Part shown: positions 1 to 8,738 of the stretch, in pieces
Layout of the letters: every line of letters begins with the position of its first letter
Position numbering within the stretch: the first letter of the stretch is position 1
Assembly: GCA_028277985.1 (NCBI GenBank)
Contig: JANQFG010000105.1
Span: forward strand, 1-64,000
Source of the DNA: a bacterium
Lineage (GTDB): Bacteria > Desulfobacterota > DSWW01
DNA length: 64,000 nt
Reading direction: 5' to 3'
The notes under the pieces: generated by a model
What the model was told of the DNA's origin: nothing
Seen by the model: the letters and a program-made list of their open reading frames with translations, nothing else
Database searches by the model: none
Made by a program: the position numbers and the translations under genes

Positions 1-5
1 GTTGA

Positions 6-1151
6 CTAATACATGGCCTGGCCGAGCTTGAAGAGCGGGAGGATCACGGAAGAGACGATCAACCCGACCACGCCGCCCAGGGCGATCAGGGCGGCGGGCT
101 CGATCAGGGACGCGATGGTCTTCAGCTCGCGATCCACCTCGGTATCATAGAATTCGGCCAGGCGGAGCATCACCTTGGGGAGATTCCCGGCCTCCTCACC
201 GGTGGCCACCATCTCCTTGACCGATTCCGGGACATGCGGATTGGCCGCGAAGGGCTTGGCAAACCTGCCTCCCTGTTGCACTTCCTCGGCAATCTCATCG
301 ATGAATTGGCGATAGTACCGGTTTCCCATGGTGGGCCGGTTCACGTCTAAAGCCTCGAGAAGGGGAACCTTGCTCTCCATCAGATGCCCGAGGGTCCTCA
401 GGAACTGACAGGTGTAGATCTTGTTGCAGAGCCTGCTGATCACCGGACCCCGCAGGGAGACCCGGTCTACGAGTATCTTGCCCGCCTCACTGTCCAGGAA
501 CATCTTCAAACAGATGGCCAGCCCTGCCACGGAGGCGAGATACACCCACCAGTAGGAGCGCATCGATTCGCTCAAGGCTATCAGGAACCGGGTGGTGAAG
601 GGCAGGATAGCCTCCTTGCCCTCGAAAAAGGCGGTGAACTTGGGCAGGACCCAGACCAGGATGAACACCACGACTAGGACGCAGATAGCGCACAGGATCA
701 CAGGATAGGTCAGCGTGGTCCGCACCTGGGCAATCAGGGCCTGCCGCTTCTCCTTCATCTCGACGATACGATTCAGGATCTTCTGCATGAAACCGCCGGT
801 CTCACCCGCCTTGACCATGCTCACGAACACATGGTCGAAAATCGACGGGTGCCGCTGCATCGCCTCGGAGAACTGCTTTCCCTCCTCGATGTCCCTGTGC
901 ATCGCCAGAATCACCTCGCGGAAGGCAGGGTTCGGGGTCTGATTGCCGAGGGCCTTGAGGGCGGCACTCAGGGAGGTACCCACCTCCAGCATCAGGGACA
1001 GCTGTGAGGTGAAGAAGATTATTTCGGAGGCCTTGACCCGTCCACCCAATCGGGTCCGCACCGCCTCCTCGATGGAGGCAATCGACATGCCGGACGGCAT
1101 GGAGAGTCCTGTCTCGACGGGTGCCTTCTTTGCCTTGGTGTCGATGGCCAT
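6..1151 (-). CDS. Type II secretion / type IV pilus inner-membrane platform protein (GspF/PilC family)
   Basis: Polytopic inner-membrane platform on which the assembly ATPase acts to build a pseudopilus or type IV pilus. The 381-residue protein has two T2SSF repeats (about residues 45-168 and 245-370), each followed by a hydrophobic segment. A strong transmembrane stretch lies near residues 148-172, another near 200-218 and a C-terminal one near 355-375. Length is normal for the family. It is the last gene seen of a minus-strand operon and follows the GspE/PilB ATPase gene by 32 bp. The sequence alone does not separate a pilus from a secretion role, and no pilin or secretin gene is in the window. 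Confidence 0.93.
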   Translation of the reverse strand: MAIDTKAKKAPVETGLSMPSGMSIASIEEAVRTRLGGRVKASEIIFFTSQLSLMLEVGTSLSAALKALGNQTPNPAFREVILAMHRDIEEGKQFSEAMQRHPSIFDHVFVSMVKAGETGGFMQKILNRIVEMKEKRQALIAQVRTTLTYPVILCAICVLVVVFILVWVLPKFTAFFEGKEAILPFTTRFLIALSESMRSYWWVYLASVAGLAICLKMFLDSEAGKILVDRVSLRGPVISRLCNKIYTCQFLRTLGHLMESKVPLLEALDVNRPTMGNRYYRQFIDEIAEEVQQGGRFAKPFAANPHVPESVKEMVATGEEAGNLPKVMLRLAEFYDTEVDRELKTIASLIEPAALIALGGVVGLIVSSVILPLFKLGQAMY

Positions 1152-1183
1152 ACGGCAGTTCTTCCTCAGGGTTCGTCTGAGCT

Positions 1184-2893
1184 CTACATCTCCACGGTGG
1201 TGACGCGCTGTATTTCCTCCAGGGTGGTCTCCCCCTCCCGGACCTTGTCATACCCGAAGTCCTTCATGGTAACGCGCCCGTTCGAACGGAGGTGCTCCTG
1301 GATCGTATCCACCGTCGGGTTGTTCAAGACCAGTGTCCGAAGGCTGTCGGACATCTCCATCAGCTCGTAGATGCCGGTCCGTCCCTTGAAGCCGGAATCG
1401 TAACACTCCGAGCATCCCCTGCCCCTGGAAAGCTGTAGTTTCTCCCCTCCGTTGACCCCCAGCTCGGCCAGTACGGCTTGTGAAGGGGAGTAGGAGGTCT
1501 TGCACTCAGGGCAGATCTTCCGGACCAACCGTTGAGCCATCGAAGCGAGCAGGGAAGAGGAAATCAGATACGGCTCGATTCCCATCTCGAGAAGACGCGT
1601 GATCGCGCTCGCGCTCTCGTTCGTATGCAACGTGGAGAGCACCAGATGACCGGTCAGGGAGGCCTGGATCGCGATCTCCGCGGTGGCCTTGTCCCGGATC
1701 TCGCCCACCAGGATGATGTCCGGGTCCTGCCGGAGTGCGTGTTTCAGAAAGGTGGCAAAGGAAAGGCCGATCGCCTCCTTGACCTGGTTCTGATTGATGT
1801 CCTGCATCTGGTACTCGACCGGGTCTTCGATGGTGATGATGTTCTTCTCGAGGGTGTTCAGCATGGAGATCGCGGAGTACAGGGTGGTGGTCTTGCCGCT
1901 TCCGGTCGGGCCGCATACCAGAATGAGACCGTGGGATTGTCGAAGGAGAGACTTGAACCGGTCGAGCGCATCCTTTCCGAGCCCGAGCCGGTTGATGTCC
2001 AGGATCGCCTTGCTCTGGTCCAGGATTCGCAAGACCACTTTTTCGCCGTGGACCCCCGACATGGACGAAAACCTGAGATCGATCTTACGGCCGTCGATCG
2101 CCACCTGAATGCGGCCGTCCTGGGGCATGCGCCTTTCCGCGATGTCCAGGTTCGCCATCACCTTCAACCTGGACACGACCCCCGGGTGCATCTCTATCCG
2201 GGGCGTCATCAGCTCGTAGAGCAGGCCGTCGATCCGGACCCTCACCCGGAACTTGCCAGGGTGGGGCTCGATGTGGATATCGCTTGCACCGTCGCGGATG
2301 GACTTTGCGAGGATCATGTTGGTCAGGTTGACGACCGGGCTCCCCTCGGCCATCTCTGCGATCTCGGTGATCTCCTTCTCGGCGGGACCACTGACGACCT
2401 CGATGTCCTGCTCGTCCAGGCCGGCCACGATGTCATCCACGCTCATGTCATGCTGGTAGTATTCCTGGATCGCCTCCAGAATGTCGTCCCCGCGGCAGAG
2501 AACCGGGTGCACGTCCAGACCCGTGATCTGGGACACCTCGTCGAACACGAAGAAAGCGTGAGGATCCGCAGTGGCCAGGGTGAGCACGTTCCGAACGCGA
2601 AACATGGGGATGACTTGAAACAGGACCGCCTTTTCTTTGGGCAACAAGTGCGCGATCCGGGGATCGATCAGCCCCTTTCGGAGCCAGACGTGGGGGATAC
2701 CGAGCTGTTCCCCCAGGAGATGCTTGAGCTCATCCGGGGTCAGGACCTCATCCTCGATCAGGAGCTGCCCCAGAGGCTTCGAAGTCTGCTTCTGCTTTCG
2801 AAGCAGCTCGGCGAGCCGGTCCGGCGTGAGCCGCCCCTGACTGACCAGGATCTCGCCGATCTTCTTTCGTTTTGGAACCGGAGCTTTCTTCAT
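1184..2893 (-). CDS. GspE/PilB-type assembly ATPase with N-terminal MshEN domain
   Basis: Hexameric cytoplasmic ATPase that powers pilus or type II secretion assembly. Residues 10-75 resemble an MshEN domain (pattern SQGRLTPDRLAELL...PLGQLL), a domain known to bind cyclic di-GMP in related ATPases. Walker A (GPTGSGKTT) lies near residue 327, followed by the Asp box, Walker B (DPDIILVGEIRD) and His box. A CPEC...CSEC zinc tetrad sits near residues 460-495, as in GspE/PilB. The start codon overlaps the stop of the STAS gene by 4 bp (ATGA), so translation is coupled. An HD-GYP gene in the same operon makes cyclic-di-GMP control plausible; that link is inference. Confidence 0.94.
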   Translation of the reverse strand: MKKAPVPKRKKIGEILVSQGRLTPDRLAELLRKQKQTSKPLGQLLIEDEVLTPDELKHLLGEQLGIPHVWLRKGLIDPRIAHLLPKEKAVLFQVIPMFRVRNVLTLATADPHAFFVFDEVSQITGLDVHPVLCRGDDILEAIQEYYQHDMSVDDIVAGLDEQDIEVVSGPAEKEITEIAEMAEGSPVVNLTNMILAKSIRDGASDIHIEPHPGKFRVRVRIDGLLYELMTPRIEMHPGVVSRLKVMANLDIAERRMPQDGRIQVAIDGRKIDLRFSSMSGVHGEKVVLRILDQSKAILDINRLGLGKDALDRFKSLLRQSHGLILVCGPTGSGKTTTLYSAISMLNTLEKNIITIEDPVEYQMQDINQNQVKEAIGLSFATFLKHALRQDPDIILVGEIRDKATAEIAIQASLTGHLVLSTLHTNESASAITRLLEMGIEPYLISSSLLASMAQRLVRKICPECKTSYSPSQAVLAELGVNGGEKLQLSRGRGCSECYDSGFKGRTGIYELMEMSDSLRTLVLNNPTVDTIQEHLRSNGRVTMKDFGYDKVREGETTLEEIQRVTTVEM

Positions 2894-3237
2894 GGTCCGC
2901 TTCGAATCGCTTCCGACACGTTTTCAAAAACAGAAAAGACGTTGAGCAGCCGTGTTGCGATCAGTATGTCCCGGCACAGGGGATTCACATTGATGAGTTT
3001 GAGCGCGCCGCCCTGGGTGAGCATCTCCTCGTGCATCCCGAGAAGCAGCTCGAGGGCTTCGCTGTCCAGGAGAGGTACACTGTCCAGGTCGAGCAGGATT
3101 TCCATCTTCGGGTGGGTAAGGCAGGAACGGAATGTGGCTTCGAGATCCTCGCAGTTCAGGTATGTCAGAGGCTCCCTGGGAGAAAGGACCGTCCGGGGGC
3201 CCACCTTCGATACGGAGATCTTCGACGATCCGCTCAT
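2890..3237 (-). CDS. STAS-domain protein (anti-sigma factor antagonist-like)
   Basis: A 115-residue single-domain protein. The pattern LTYLNCEDLEATFRSCL followed by ILLDLDSVPLLDSEALELLL fits a STAS domain, and the Ser in LLDSEAL occupies the position phosphorylated in SpoIIAA/RsbV proteins. Such proteins act as phosphorylation-controlled partner switches. It overlaps the HD-GYP gene upstream and the GspE/PilB gene downstream by 4 bp each, so it is translated with them. No cognate anti-sigma kinase is visible, so its partner is unknown. It may tune the assembly ATPase or the HD-GYP protein. Confidence 0.85.
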   Translation of the reverse strand: MSGSSKISVSKVGPRTVLSPREPLTYLNCEDLEATFRSCLTHPKMEILLDLDSVPLLDSEALELLLGMHEEMLTQGGALKLINVNPLCRDILIATRLLNVFSVFENVSEAIRSGP

Positions 3238-4733
3238 CCCAGCGTTCCTGTCCGGGGTGGGGGCTCTTCTTCGACGTCTTCCATTTCTTCGACGATGAGG
3301 CGGCTGAACAGTTCGACCAGACTCGGGTCGAGCTGGCTGCCGGAAACCTCCTCGAGGATTTCGAGGGCTTCATGGGAGGATTTTGCCGGACGGTAGGCTC
3401 GGGTGGAGGTGATTGCGTCATAGGTGTCCGCTACTGCGATGATCCTTCCCACCAACGGGATCGCATCTCCCTTCAAGCCGAACGGATAGCCCTTGCCGTC
3501 GTAGCGCTCGTGATGATGCAGGATACCGCTCAGAGACTGGGAGAGCTGTTCGATCGGCTTCAGGATGTTGAAGCCCTTTGTCGGATGGTCCTGAATCATG
3601 AGGAACTCCTCCGTCGTCAGCTTTCCGGGTTTGTTCAGGATCTGCTCCGAGATCCCGATCTTGCCTACGTCGTGGAGAATGGATGCCCAATGGAGATTCT
3701 GCCGCTCCTGCTCGGGCAGACCCAGCTCCTCGGCAACCATGGTGCAGTACAGGTTCACTCTTTCGGAGTGACCCCTTGTATAGACATCCTTCGCCTCGAT
3801 CGCGTGGACCAGGGATTTCACCACGTTGACAACGAACCGTTCGAGGTCCTGGTACAGGTCCGTGTTGGCGATGATGGCTGCAACCTGCTCCGCCATGGAA
3901 GTGAGAAGCCGCAGCTCGCTCTGTCGGAAGATCGAGCCCAGGTTCATCGAGAAAAGCCCGAGCCACCCGTAGTCATGATGGTCGTGCACCACCTTCACCG
4001 CAAGGAAACGATACGGCTCCGGATGCAGCCTGCGAAAGACGGGCTGTTCCTCCGAGTGGTTGAGGATGAAGTAGTTCTCTTTCAGGGAAGGGGCTTCGGC
4101 CGGAATCGAATCCACGAGGCCGTCCACCAGGGCCGCCGGGTCCTTGAATTTGTGTGCGAGAAAGGGCTTCACCACGCGGACGTTGTGCATCCTCCGCTCC
4201 GGCAACTCGGCAAAGGCCAGGTCCGACCGCATCGCGTCCATGATCTCTTCCATGAGACTCTTCAACATGGAATCGGAGAATTTCAGGGTCTTGATCTGGG
4301 TGGCGATCCGCGAGTAGAGATGAAGATCCTCGAAGCTCTGGCTCAACTCGTCCGTGATGTCCTCGATTTCCCGCTGGCAGGCTCCGTTCTCCTCGATGAG
4401 CCTAGCGGTCTGAGCCAGGAAGGCCTCCATATCTTCCGGACGCATCTCTACATCGGACGCTCCGTATGCGAGCAGCGACCCTACAACCCTGCCTCCCTGC
4501 TGGATCGGGACACCGAACGCGACAGCCCGGCCGGGGATGGAGGCACGCTGGAAACTCCACCCTTCCATGACCTTTTGCGCGAAGGGCTGGAGGTCTACTG
4601 ACTGGTCAGGTCCCTTCTCCGAGGAGGGAGGGACGACCACTTCTCCGGCCTCGTCTCTTATCTCAAGCTGGAGGCGGTTGATTCGAGACATGCTCTCTAG
4701 AAAACCCTCGAATTTCGAGAGGTCGATCAGCAT
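3234..4733 (-). CDS. GAF-like sensor with C-terminal HD-GYP cyclic-di-GMP phosphodiesterase domain
   Basis: A 499-residue protein. The N-terminal half contains a PocR-like/GAF-type sensory region, and residues about 300-490 form an HD-GYP domain with the HD pair (ILHDVGKIGI), GHSERV, the HHERYDGKGYP signature and DTYDAITS. HD-GYP domains hydrolyse cyclic di-GMP. I chose the ATG at 4733 because GGGGGAG lies just upstream and the start overlaps the end of the response-regulator gene by 7 bp; a start 30 bp further upstream is possible but lacks this support. The C-terminus ends in an acidic, proline-rich tail. The neighbours suggest it relays kinase/regulator signals to the pilus or secretion ATPase. 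Confidence 0.92.
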   Translation of the reverse strand: MLIDLSKFEGFLESMSRINRLQLEIRDEAGEVVVPPSSEKGPDQSVDLQPFAQKVMEGWSFQRASIPGRAVAFGVPIQQGGRVVGSLLAYGASDVEMRPEDMEAFLAQTARLIEENGACQREIEDITDELSQSFEDLHLYSRIATQIKTLKFSDSMLKSLMEEIMDAMRSDLAFAELPERRMHNVRVVKPFLAHKFKDPAALVDGLVDSIPAEAPSLKENYFILNHSEEQPVFRRLHPEPYRFLAVKVVHDHHDYGWLGLFSMNLGSIFRQSELRLLTSMAEQVAAIIANTDLYQDLERFVVNVVKSLVHAIEAKDVYTRGHSERVNLYCTMVAEELGLPEQERQNLHWASILHDVGKIGISEQILNKPGKLTTEEFLMIQDHPTKGFNILKPIEQLSQSLSGILHHHERYDGKGYPFGLKGDAIPLVGRIIAVADTYDAITSTRAYRPAKSSHEALEILEEVSGSQLDPSLVELFSRLIVEEMEDVEEEPPPRTGTLG

Positions 4734-5110
4734 CCGTCTCCCCCAAAATACTGCTCGACGCATTCGACCAACCGGGAAGGGCTGAAGGGCTTTTCCATCA
4801 AGACCGTGTCTCGCATCTGCCCGGTCCAGGAACGCTCCTCAGGCGATATCCGGCAGGTGATAACAATCGTCAGGAAGGGCCGCTCTTCCTTGAGGCCGAC
4901 GGTTTGCTCACAAAGGCTCTTCCCGTCCAGCTTCGGCATCATGATGTCCGTGATCACTACATCCGGCCTATGAGCATGAATCAGACCCAGGCCCTCTTCC
5001 CCGTTGGCCGCCGTCATGACCTGGTAACCCCGGTTCTTGAACTTCATCTCGATCACACGCCGAATGGGCCCCGCATCGTCAATGACGAGAACACTCTTGT
5101 CGCTAGCCAA
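4727..5110 (-). CDS. Single-domain response regulator (CheY-like)
   Basis: A 127-residue receiver domain with no output domain. It has the acidic pair (VIDDAGP), the phospho-acceptor Asp in VVITDIMMPKLDG, a Thr in the TIVIT strand and the conserved Lys in MEKPFSP. It is translationally coupled to the histidine kinase upstream (8 bp overlap) and the HD-GYP gene downstream (7 bp overlap). The kinase is therefore its likely phosphodonor and the HD-GYP protein a likely interaction partner, although the partner assignment is inference. Confidence 0.93.
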   Translation of the reverse strand: MASDKSVLVIDDAGPIRRVIEMKFKNRGYQVMTAANGEEGLGLIHAHRPDVVITDIMMPKLDGKSLCEQTVGLKEERPFLTIVITCRISPEERSWTGQMRDTVLMEKPFSPSRLVECVEQYFGGDGC

Positions 5111-6926
5111 TCTGATACTCCTCTTTCGGTATTCTCACCGAGAAATGCGTCCCCTGGCCCGACTCGCTCTCCACGCCGATCTCTCCACCGTGAAGGTGGA
5201 TGATCTCCGAAGTGATTCCCAGCCCCAGACCGCTCCCGGTCTGCTCCGCCACGCGCGGGTCCTCGGAGCGGTAGAACTTGTCGAAGATGCGGGGCAGGTC
5301 TTCCGGGTTGATCCCATATCCGGTGTCGGCCACCTCGAAGACGGCGGCATCCCCGTCGTCGCTCAGGCCGAAGGAAATCCTTCCAAAGTCCGGCGTGTAC
5401 TTCACCGCATTGCCCAGAAGGTTGATGATCGCAACCTTCAGAAGATCCTTGTCCCCGAAAAGGGAGGGGAAGTTGTCCGGCAGGGTCCTCTCGATGGTAA
5501 TCTGCTTCTTTCGCGCCGCGGTTTCGATCGCCGCGATACAGTCGTTGACGAGCCAGTCGCTCTTGACGAGGCTCTTGTTAAGGGTGAGACTGCCCATCTC
5601 GATCTTGGAAATGTTCAGAAGATTCTCGATCAGCCTCTGGAGACGATCGGTCTCATCCATGATGGTGTTGAAGAATTCCCTTTGGGTTTCCTCGTCCTGC
5701 ACTTCCCCGGCCATCAACATCTCGTTGTAGGACTTGATCGTGGTCAGGGGTGTGTACAGCTCGTGGGTCACATGGGCAACGAATTCCTGCTTCGCTCGTT
5801 CGGCCAGCTTCTCGTTGGTTACGTCATCGACCAGCACCATCCTGCCGGTCACGGTTCCCTCCCCATCCTTCAGCGCGGAAGAGGTCACCTGGAAGAGGTG
5901 GCCCGGGGCCACGTCCTCGAAGGTGGTTTCCAGGGATTTGGCACGTCCGTCTTTGCCTTCTCCTTCATGGCGCTCGAGGTATGTGAGCATCTCCCGGTGC
6001 CCAAGGGCTTCTCCCACGGATCGGTCCACCATGTCGTCACGCTTCCCGTTGATCAGAGCCAGCATGTACACATTGATGTTCATGATATTGTCCTGGCTGT
6101 CCAGGATCATGATCCCGAGCTTCATGGAATCGAGGATGTTCGTGATCTGGTTCTCGTAGAAGGCGGTGACGCCCGCCTTCGTCTCCAGTTCCATGTTGCT
6201 CGTCTCGATTTCGGACATCTTTGCCTTGAGCAGCCCCAAGGATTGCTCGAAATCCTTGATGACCTGATCGATCCGTGTGGCCTTCACCGAGGAAACCTGG
6301 GTTGACGCTGGATCCATGAAGCTGCTCTGCACGCTCAGGCTCAAGCTGTTGAGACGCTGAAGGGCCAGGGTGATCGCATAATAGATGGCCAGCGAAATCG
6401 TGAAGATGAAGAAGGCGACGATGCCCAGCAGCTTGATGCGGTCAGGGGACAGTATGGACGGCGACGGAAGATGGAAACCAAGCCGGACCGTCCCGCTTCT
6501 CTCGCCGTTCTCGTAGATCGGCTTCGAGAACTCGTGTATGGGAAGGTCGGTCGTCCCGGCCCGGAAGGTCTGTGTAACCAGGCCGGGTGTGTACAGGGAC
6601 TGGATTCGAACCTCCTTCGGGATTCCGGTGATCAGGTCGCGGGCCCCGAGAGAGGCGAGGAGTCCACCGGACCGATCGTGTATCAGACAATAGACCAGAC
6701 CGTCGGGCGAGATGTATTCCCGGATCGTTCTTAGGATGTAGTTGCCTTTTTCGCCCGTGAAGTCGGCAATCGGATGAAGGGCAATCAGGCTGACCAGGTA
6801 GTTCCCCTGGTTGGAGAGCTTCTCTTCCTGTTGCTTCTTCTCCTGCTGGATCAGCACGCCACCGAGCAGGGCGATCCCCACAACGAAGAAGACGAAGAGA
6901 ACAAAATAGATCCCTCTGGATTTCAT
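5103..6926 (-). CDS. Membrane sensor histidine kinase with PAS domain
   Basis: A 607-residue sensor kinase. TM1 is at residues 5-25, a periplasmic Cache-like sensor spans about 30-170, TM2 lies near 178-200, then comes a coiled region, a PAS domain (about 250-370), HisKA with the phospho-accepting His in HVTHELYTPL, and HATPase_c with N, G1 (DTGYGIN), F and G2 (GSGLGLGI) boxes. The H-box reads ELYTP rather than the usual ELRTP. It heads the operon that continues through the response regulator, HD-GYP, STAS, GspE and GspF genes. The ligand is unknown. Confidence 0.93.
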   Translation of the reverse strand: MKSRGIYFVLFVFFVVGIALLGGVLIQQEKKQQEEKLSNQGNYLVSLIALHPIADFTGEKGNYILRTIREYISPDGLVYCLIHDRSGGLLASLGARDLITGIPKEVRIQSLYTPGLVTQTFRAGTTDLPIHEFSKPIYENGERSGTVRLGFHLPSPSILSPDRIKLLGIVAFFIFTISLAIYYAITLALQRLNSLSLSVQSSFMDPASTQVSSVKATRIDQVIKDFEQSLGLLKAKMSEIETSNMELETKAGVTAFYENQITNILDSMKLGIMILDSQDNIMNINVYMLALINGKRDDMVDRSVGEALGHREMLTYLERHEGEGKDGRAKSLETTFEDVAPGHLFQVTSSALKDGEGTVTGRMVLVDDVTNEKLAERAKQEFVAHVTHELYTPLTTIKSYNEMLMAGEVQDEETQREFFNTIMDETDRLQRLIENLLNISKIEMGSLTLNKSLVKSDWLVNDCIAAIETAARKKQITIERTLPDNFPSLFGDKDLLKVAIINLLGNAVKYTPDFGRISFGLSDDGDAAVFEVADTGYGINPEDLPRIFDKFYRSEDPRVAEQTGSGLGLGITSEIIHLHGGEIGVESESGQGTHFSVRIPKEEYQIG

Positions 6927-7072
6927 CGAGTCTTTCCTTGACCATCAGATTCCGACCGCCTATTCTCGGGAGCGGGTGCTGCGCAAACAGGGACTCCCGC
7001 CCGCACCGACACCCGGGATACAAAGCGGTTCGGATCGGTTCAGTCCTGTTATCGGAAAGGCCTGGAAAAAAC

Positions 7073-7435
7073 TTGAAATCCTGCGGAGTTGGACCAAGAA
7101 GAACCGTTTTGCTGCTGATCGCCGCTTTCATAACGGCATGCTGCATTCCATCCCCAGCGTTTCCACAACAAACCTGCGGGTTTATAACGAAGGGTGACCA
7201 TCCCATGGCCTACAATGAGGAGGACCTGAACCTTTTCGCTCAGACCGTCTCCGGAAACCATACGGCTCTCTTTCTGAAGCTCAGGCAGGAAGGCAGGGCG
7301 AAGATGTCCCAGGCAGGAGTCGAAGTCTGCATCGTGGAGAAGAAGGGCTCGAACAAGATCAAGATCCGGTCCGCGGACGACTCCTGGGAAATGTGGACGC
7401 GCCCTGAAGCGGTTCAGAAAAAGGGAGTCGAGTAG
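7073..7435 (+). CDS. Small putative lipoprotein of unknown function
   Basis: About 120 residues. The open frame extends up to 6938, but a TTG start at 7073 gives a sensible lipoprotein signal: two Arg, a hydrophobic stretch (VLLLIAAF) and the lipobox ITAC. The mature part is mostly polar and ends in a small domain (VEVCIVEKKGSNKIKIRS...WEMWTRP). I do not recognise the family. It is divergent from the histidine kinase gene and faces the PstS-like gene. The start is uncertain: no strong Shine-Dalgarno is seen at any candidate, and the alternative at 6938 would place 57 unlikely residues ahead of the signal. Confidence 0.55.
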   Translation: MKSCGVGPRRTVLLLIAAFITACCIPSPAFPQQTCGFITKGDHPMAYNEEDLNLFAQTVSGNHTALFLKLRQEGRAKMSQAGVEVCIVEKKGSNKIKIRSADDSWEMWTRPEAVQKKGVE

Positions 7436-7458
7436 AGGGGGATCGGGGGGCCAACCAC

Positions 7459-7902
7459 TTACTGAATAGAAAGAACCTTCACGTCCTCGTGGGGGGTCGA
7501 GGCGTCGATGTAGCCGACCGCCCCCCTGGACGAACGCACGAATTCCACGATTTCCTTCTCGGCCGCAAAGCACTTCGGAGGCATCCCGGTTCCCGTGAAG
7601 ATCACCCGTTTCCAGAAGCTCCGATACTGGGCGGGGGTCCTCCTGACGATCACCTGCAGGAATCGCAGATGGGTGGGGCCCCTCTGGAGGTTGACAGGCG
7701 CTATCCTGTGGCCGTCTTCCCACTGGGATTTCTTCCCCAGGAAGATGGCTTGCAGCGTCTCGCGATCCAGCCCGCTCACGGCCACATCCTCGTTCGCGAT
7801 GACGATCAAGTCGGCTCGCACCGTCTGGGCGGAGATGCACAGCGAAACCAGCACCGTGCATACGAACAAGATCGTCTTCTCCACCCTTGCCTCTCGTATC
7901 AT
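7459..7902 (-). CDS. PstS-like periplasmic phosphate-binding-domain protein
   Basis: A 147-residue secreted protein with an N-terminal signal peptide (ILFVCTVLVSLCISAQTVRA). The mature part starts DLIVIANEDVAVSGLDRETL, followed by IFLGKKSQWEDGHRIAPVNL and, near the C-terminus, RGAVGYIDA. These are hallmarks of the small PBP-like family related to PstS. Family members are about half the length of a true PstS, so a substrate role is uncertain. They are often found beside outer-membrane porin-like genes, as here: the broken porin gene lies immediately upstream on the same strand. A GTG at 7884 is an alternative start. Confidence 0.82.
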   Translation of the reverse strand: MIREARVEKTILFVCTVLVSLCISAQTVRADLIVIANEDVAVSGLDRETLQAIFLGKKSQWEDGHRIAPVNLQRGPTHLRFLQVIVRRTPAQYRSFWKRVIFTGTGMPPKCFAAEKEIVEFVRSSRGAVGYIDASTPHEDVKVLSIQ

Positions 7903-7917
7903 ACTGCTCTCACGTGA

Positions 7918-8660
7918 TCAAAAGTTAAAGGTCGTCTTCACCGCGACCAGGCCCCAATGTCTCTCCGCATCCGCCGGGTCGGCAGGCACCTCGACCAGGG
8001 CGGCCCCATCCATGAGGTGTCCTTCCACTTTGATGAGCCAGAAGGGCTTGATGTCACAGCGAAAGCTGAGAGCCCAGTCTCTCAGCCACGCATAGTAGTC
8101 GGGCTTCCCTATCGCTGCGAGGGAATTTCCGCTTCGATCATCTGCATTCGGATGGAAAACAGAGTAGTACGTTCCGAATTCGAAACGATCGAACAACCGG
8201 TACCTGGCCTGGAAGTAGAAGCCTTCCGTCGACTGCCGGATCTCTTGCCCCGGAAGTGCCGGCACATCCGGAAGACCTTGAAGGGGTGGCAGCTCGATGT
8301 CGGCTCTCTGGTAGAAGTACTCGGCGGCCAAGATGAGGTTTCCGATGGTGAATTCTGCGGACAGGATATAGGAGTACTTGGCCCAGTACCTTACAGTGAT
8401 GGGGAGTTGAAGGGTGTACTGGAGCAGCTGCCGAAATCGAGGGCAAGAAGCTGAACGCCTATCCTCAGCTTGTCGATCGGCTCCGTGGAGAATGTGAGCC
8501 CTGCGTCGCTGAAGGCGAACGTTCCGGTCTTGGTCGCGAGCCTGAGAAAATCGCTGTCCGTGGATTTGACATATCCAGGGCTGACAAAGCCGTGGATCGA
8601 TAAGGATGAGAAGGGCGGGGATGCTGTCGTTTGCCGCGGTCCTCTTCCACGGACGCACAA
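7918..8660 (-). pseudogene. Decayed outer-membrane porin-like gene (internal deletion and frameshift)
   Basis: Two minus-strand frames together resemble one beta-barrel porin. The first (about 8420-8600) reads IHGFVSPGYVKS...FAFSDAGLTFSTEP and DKLRIGVQLLALDFGS, a typical porin N-terminus. The second (7918 to about 8435) continues at LQYTLQLPITVRYWAKYSY and ends in a terminal Phe (TTFNF), a typical barrel end. The join needs a frame change near 8415-8440. The stretch expected between the ALDFGS strand and the later strands is missing, which suggests a deletion of several hundred bases. No good signal peptide is in frame with the first part. Such porins often accompany the small PstS-like protein found next door. 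Confidence 0.65.
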
Positions 8661-8738
8661 GGAAAGGCGTCAGAAGCCCCAGCTCAAGCCGAGGCTATCC
8701 GGTCGTCGTTGTCGGTCGGGCACCCGGCACTTGTCGGG

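Noticed and set aside
1532..3298. A 588-codon plus-strand frame across the GspE/PilB gene
   Set aside because: The minus-strand reading has Walker motifs and a zinc tetrad; the plus-strand product is compositionally odd and has no domain.
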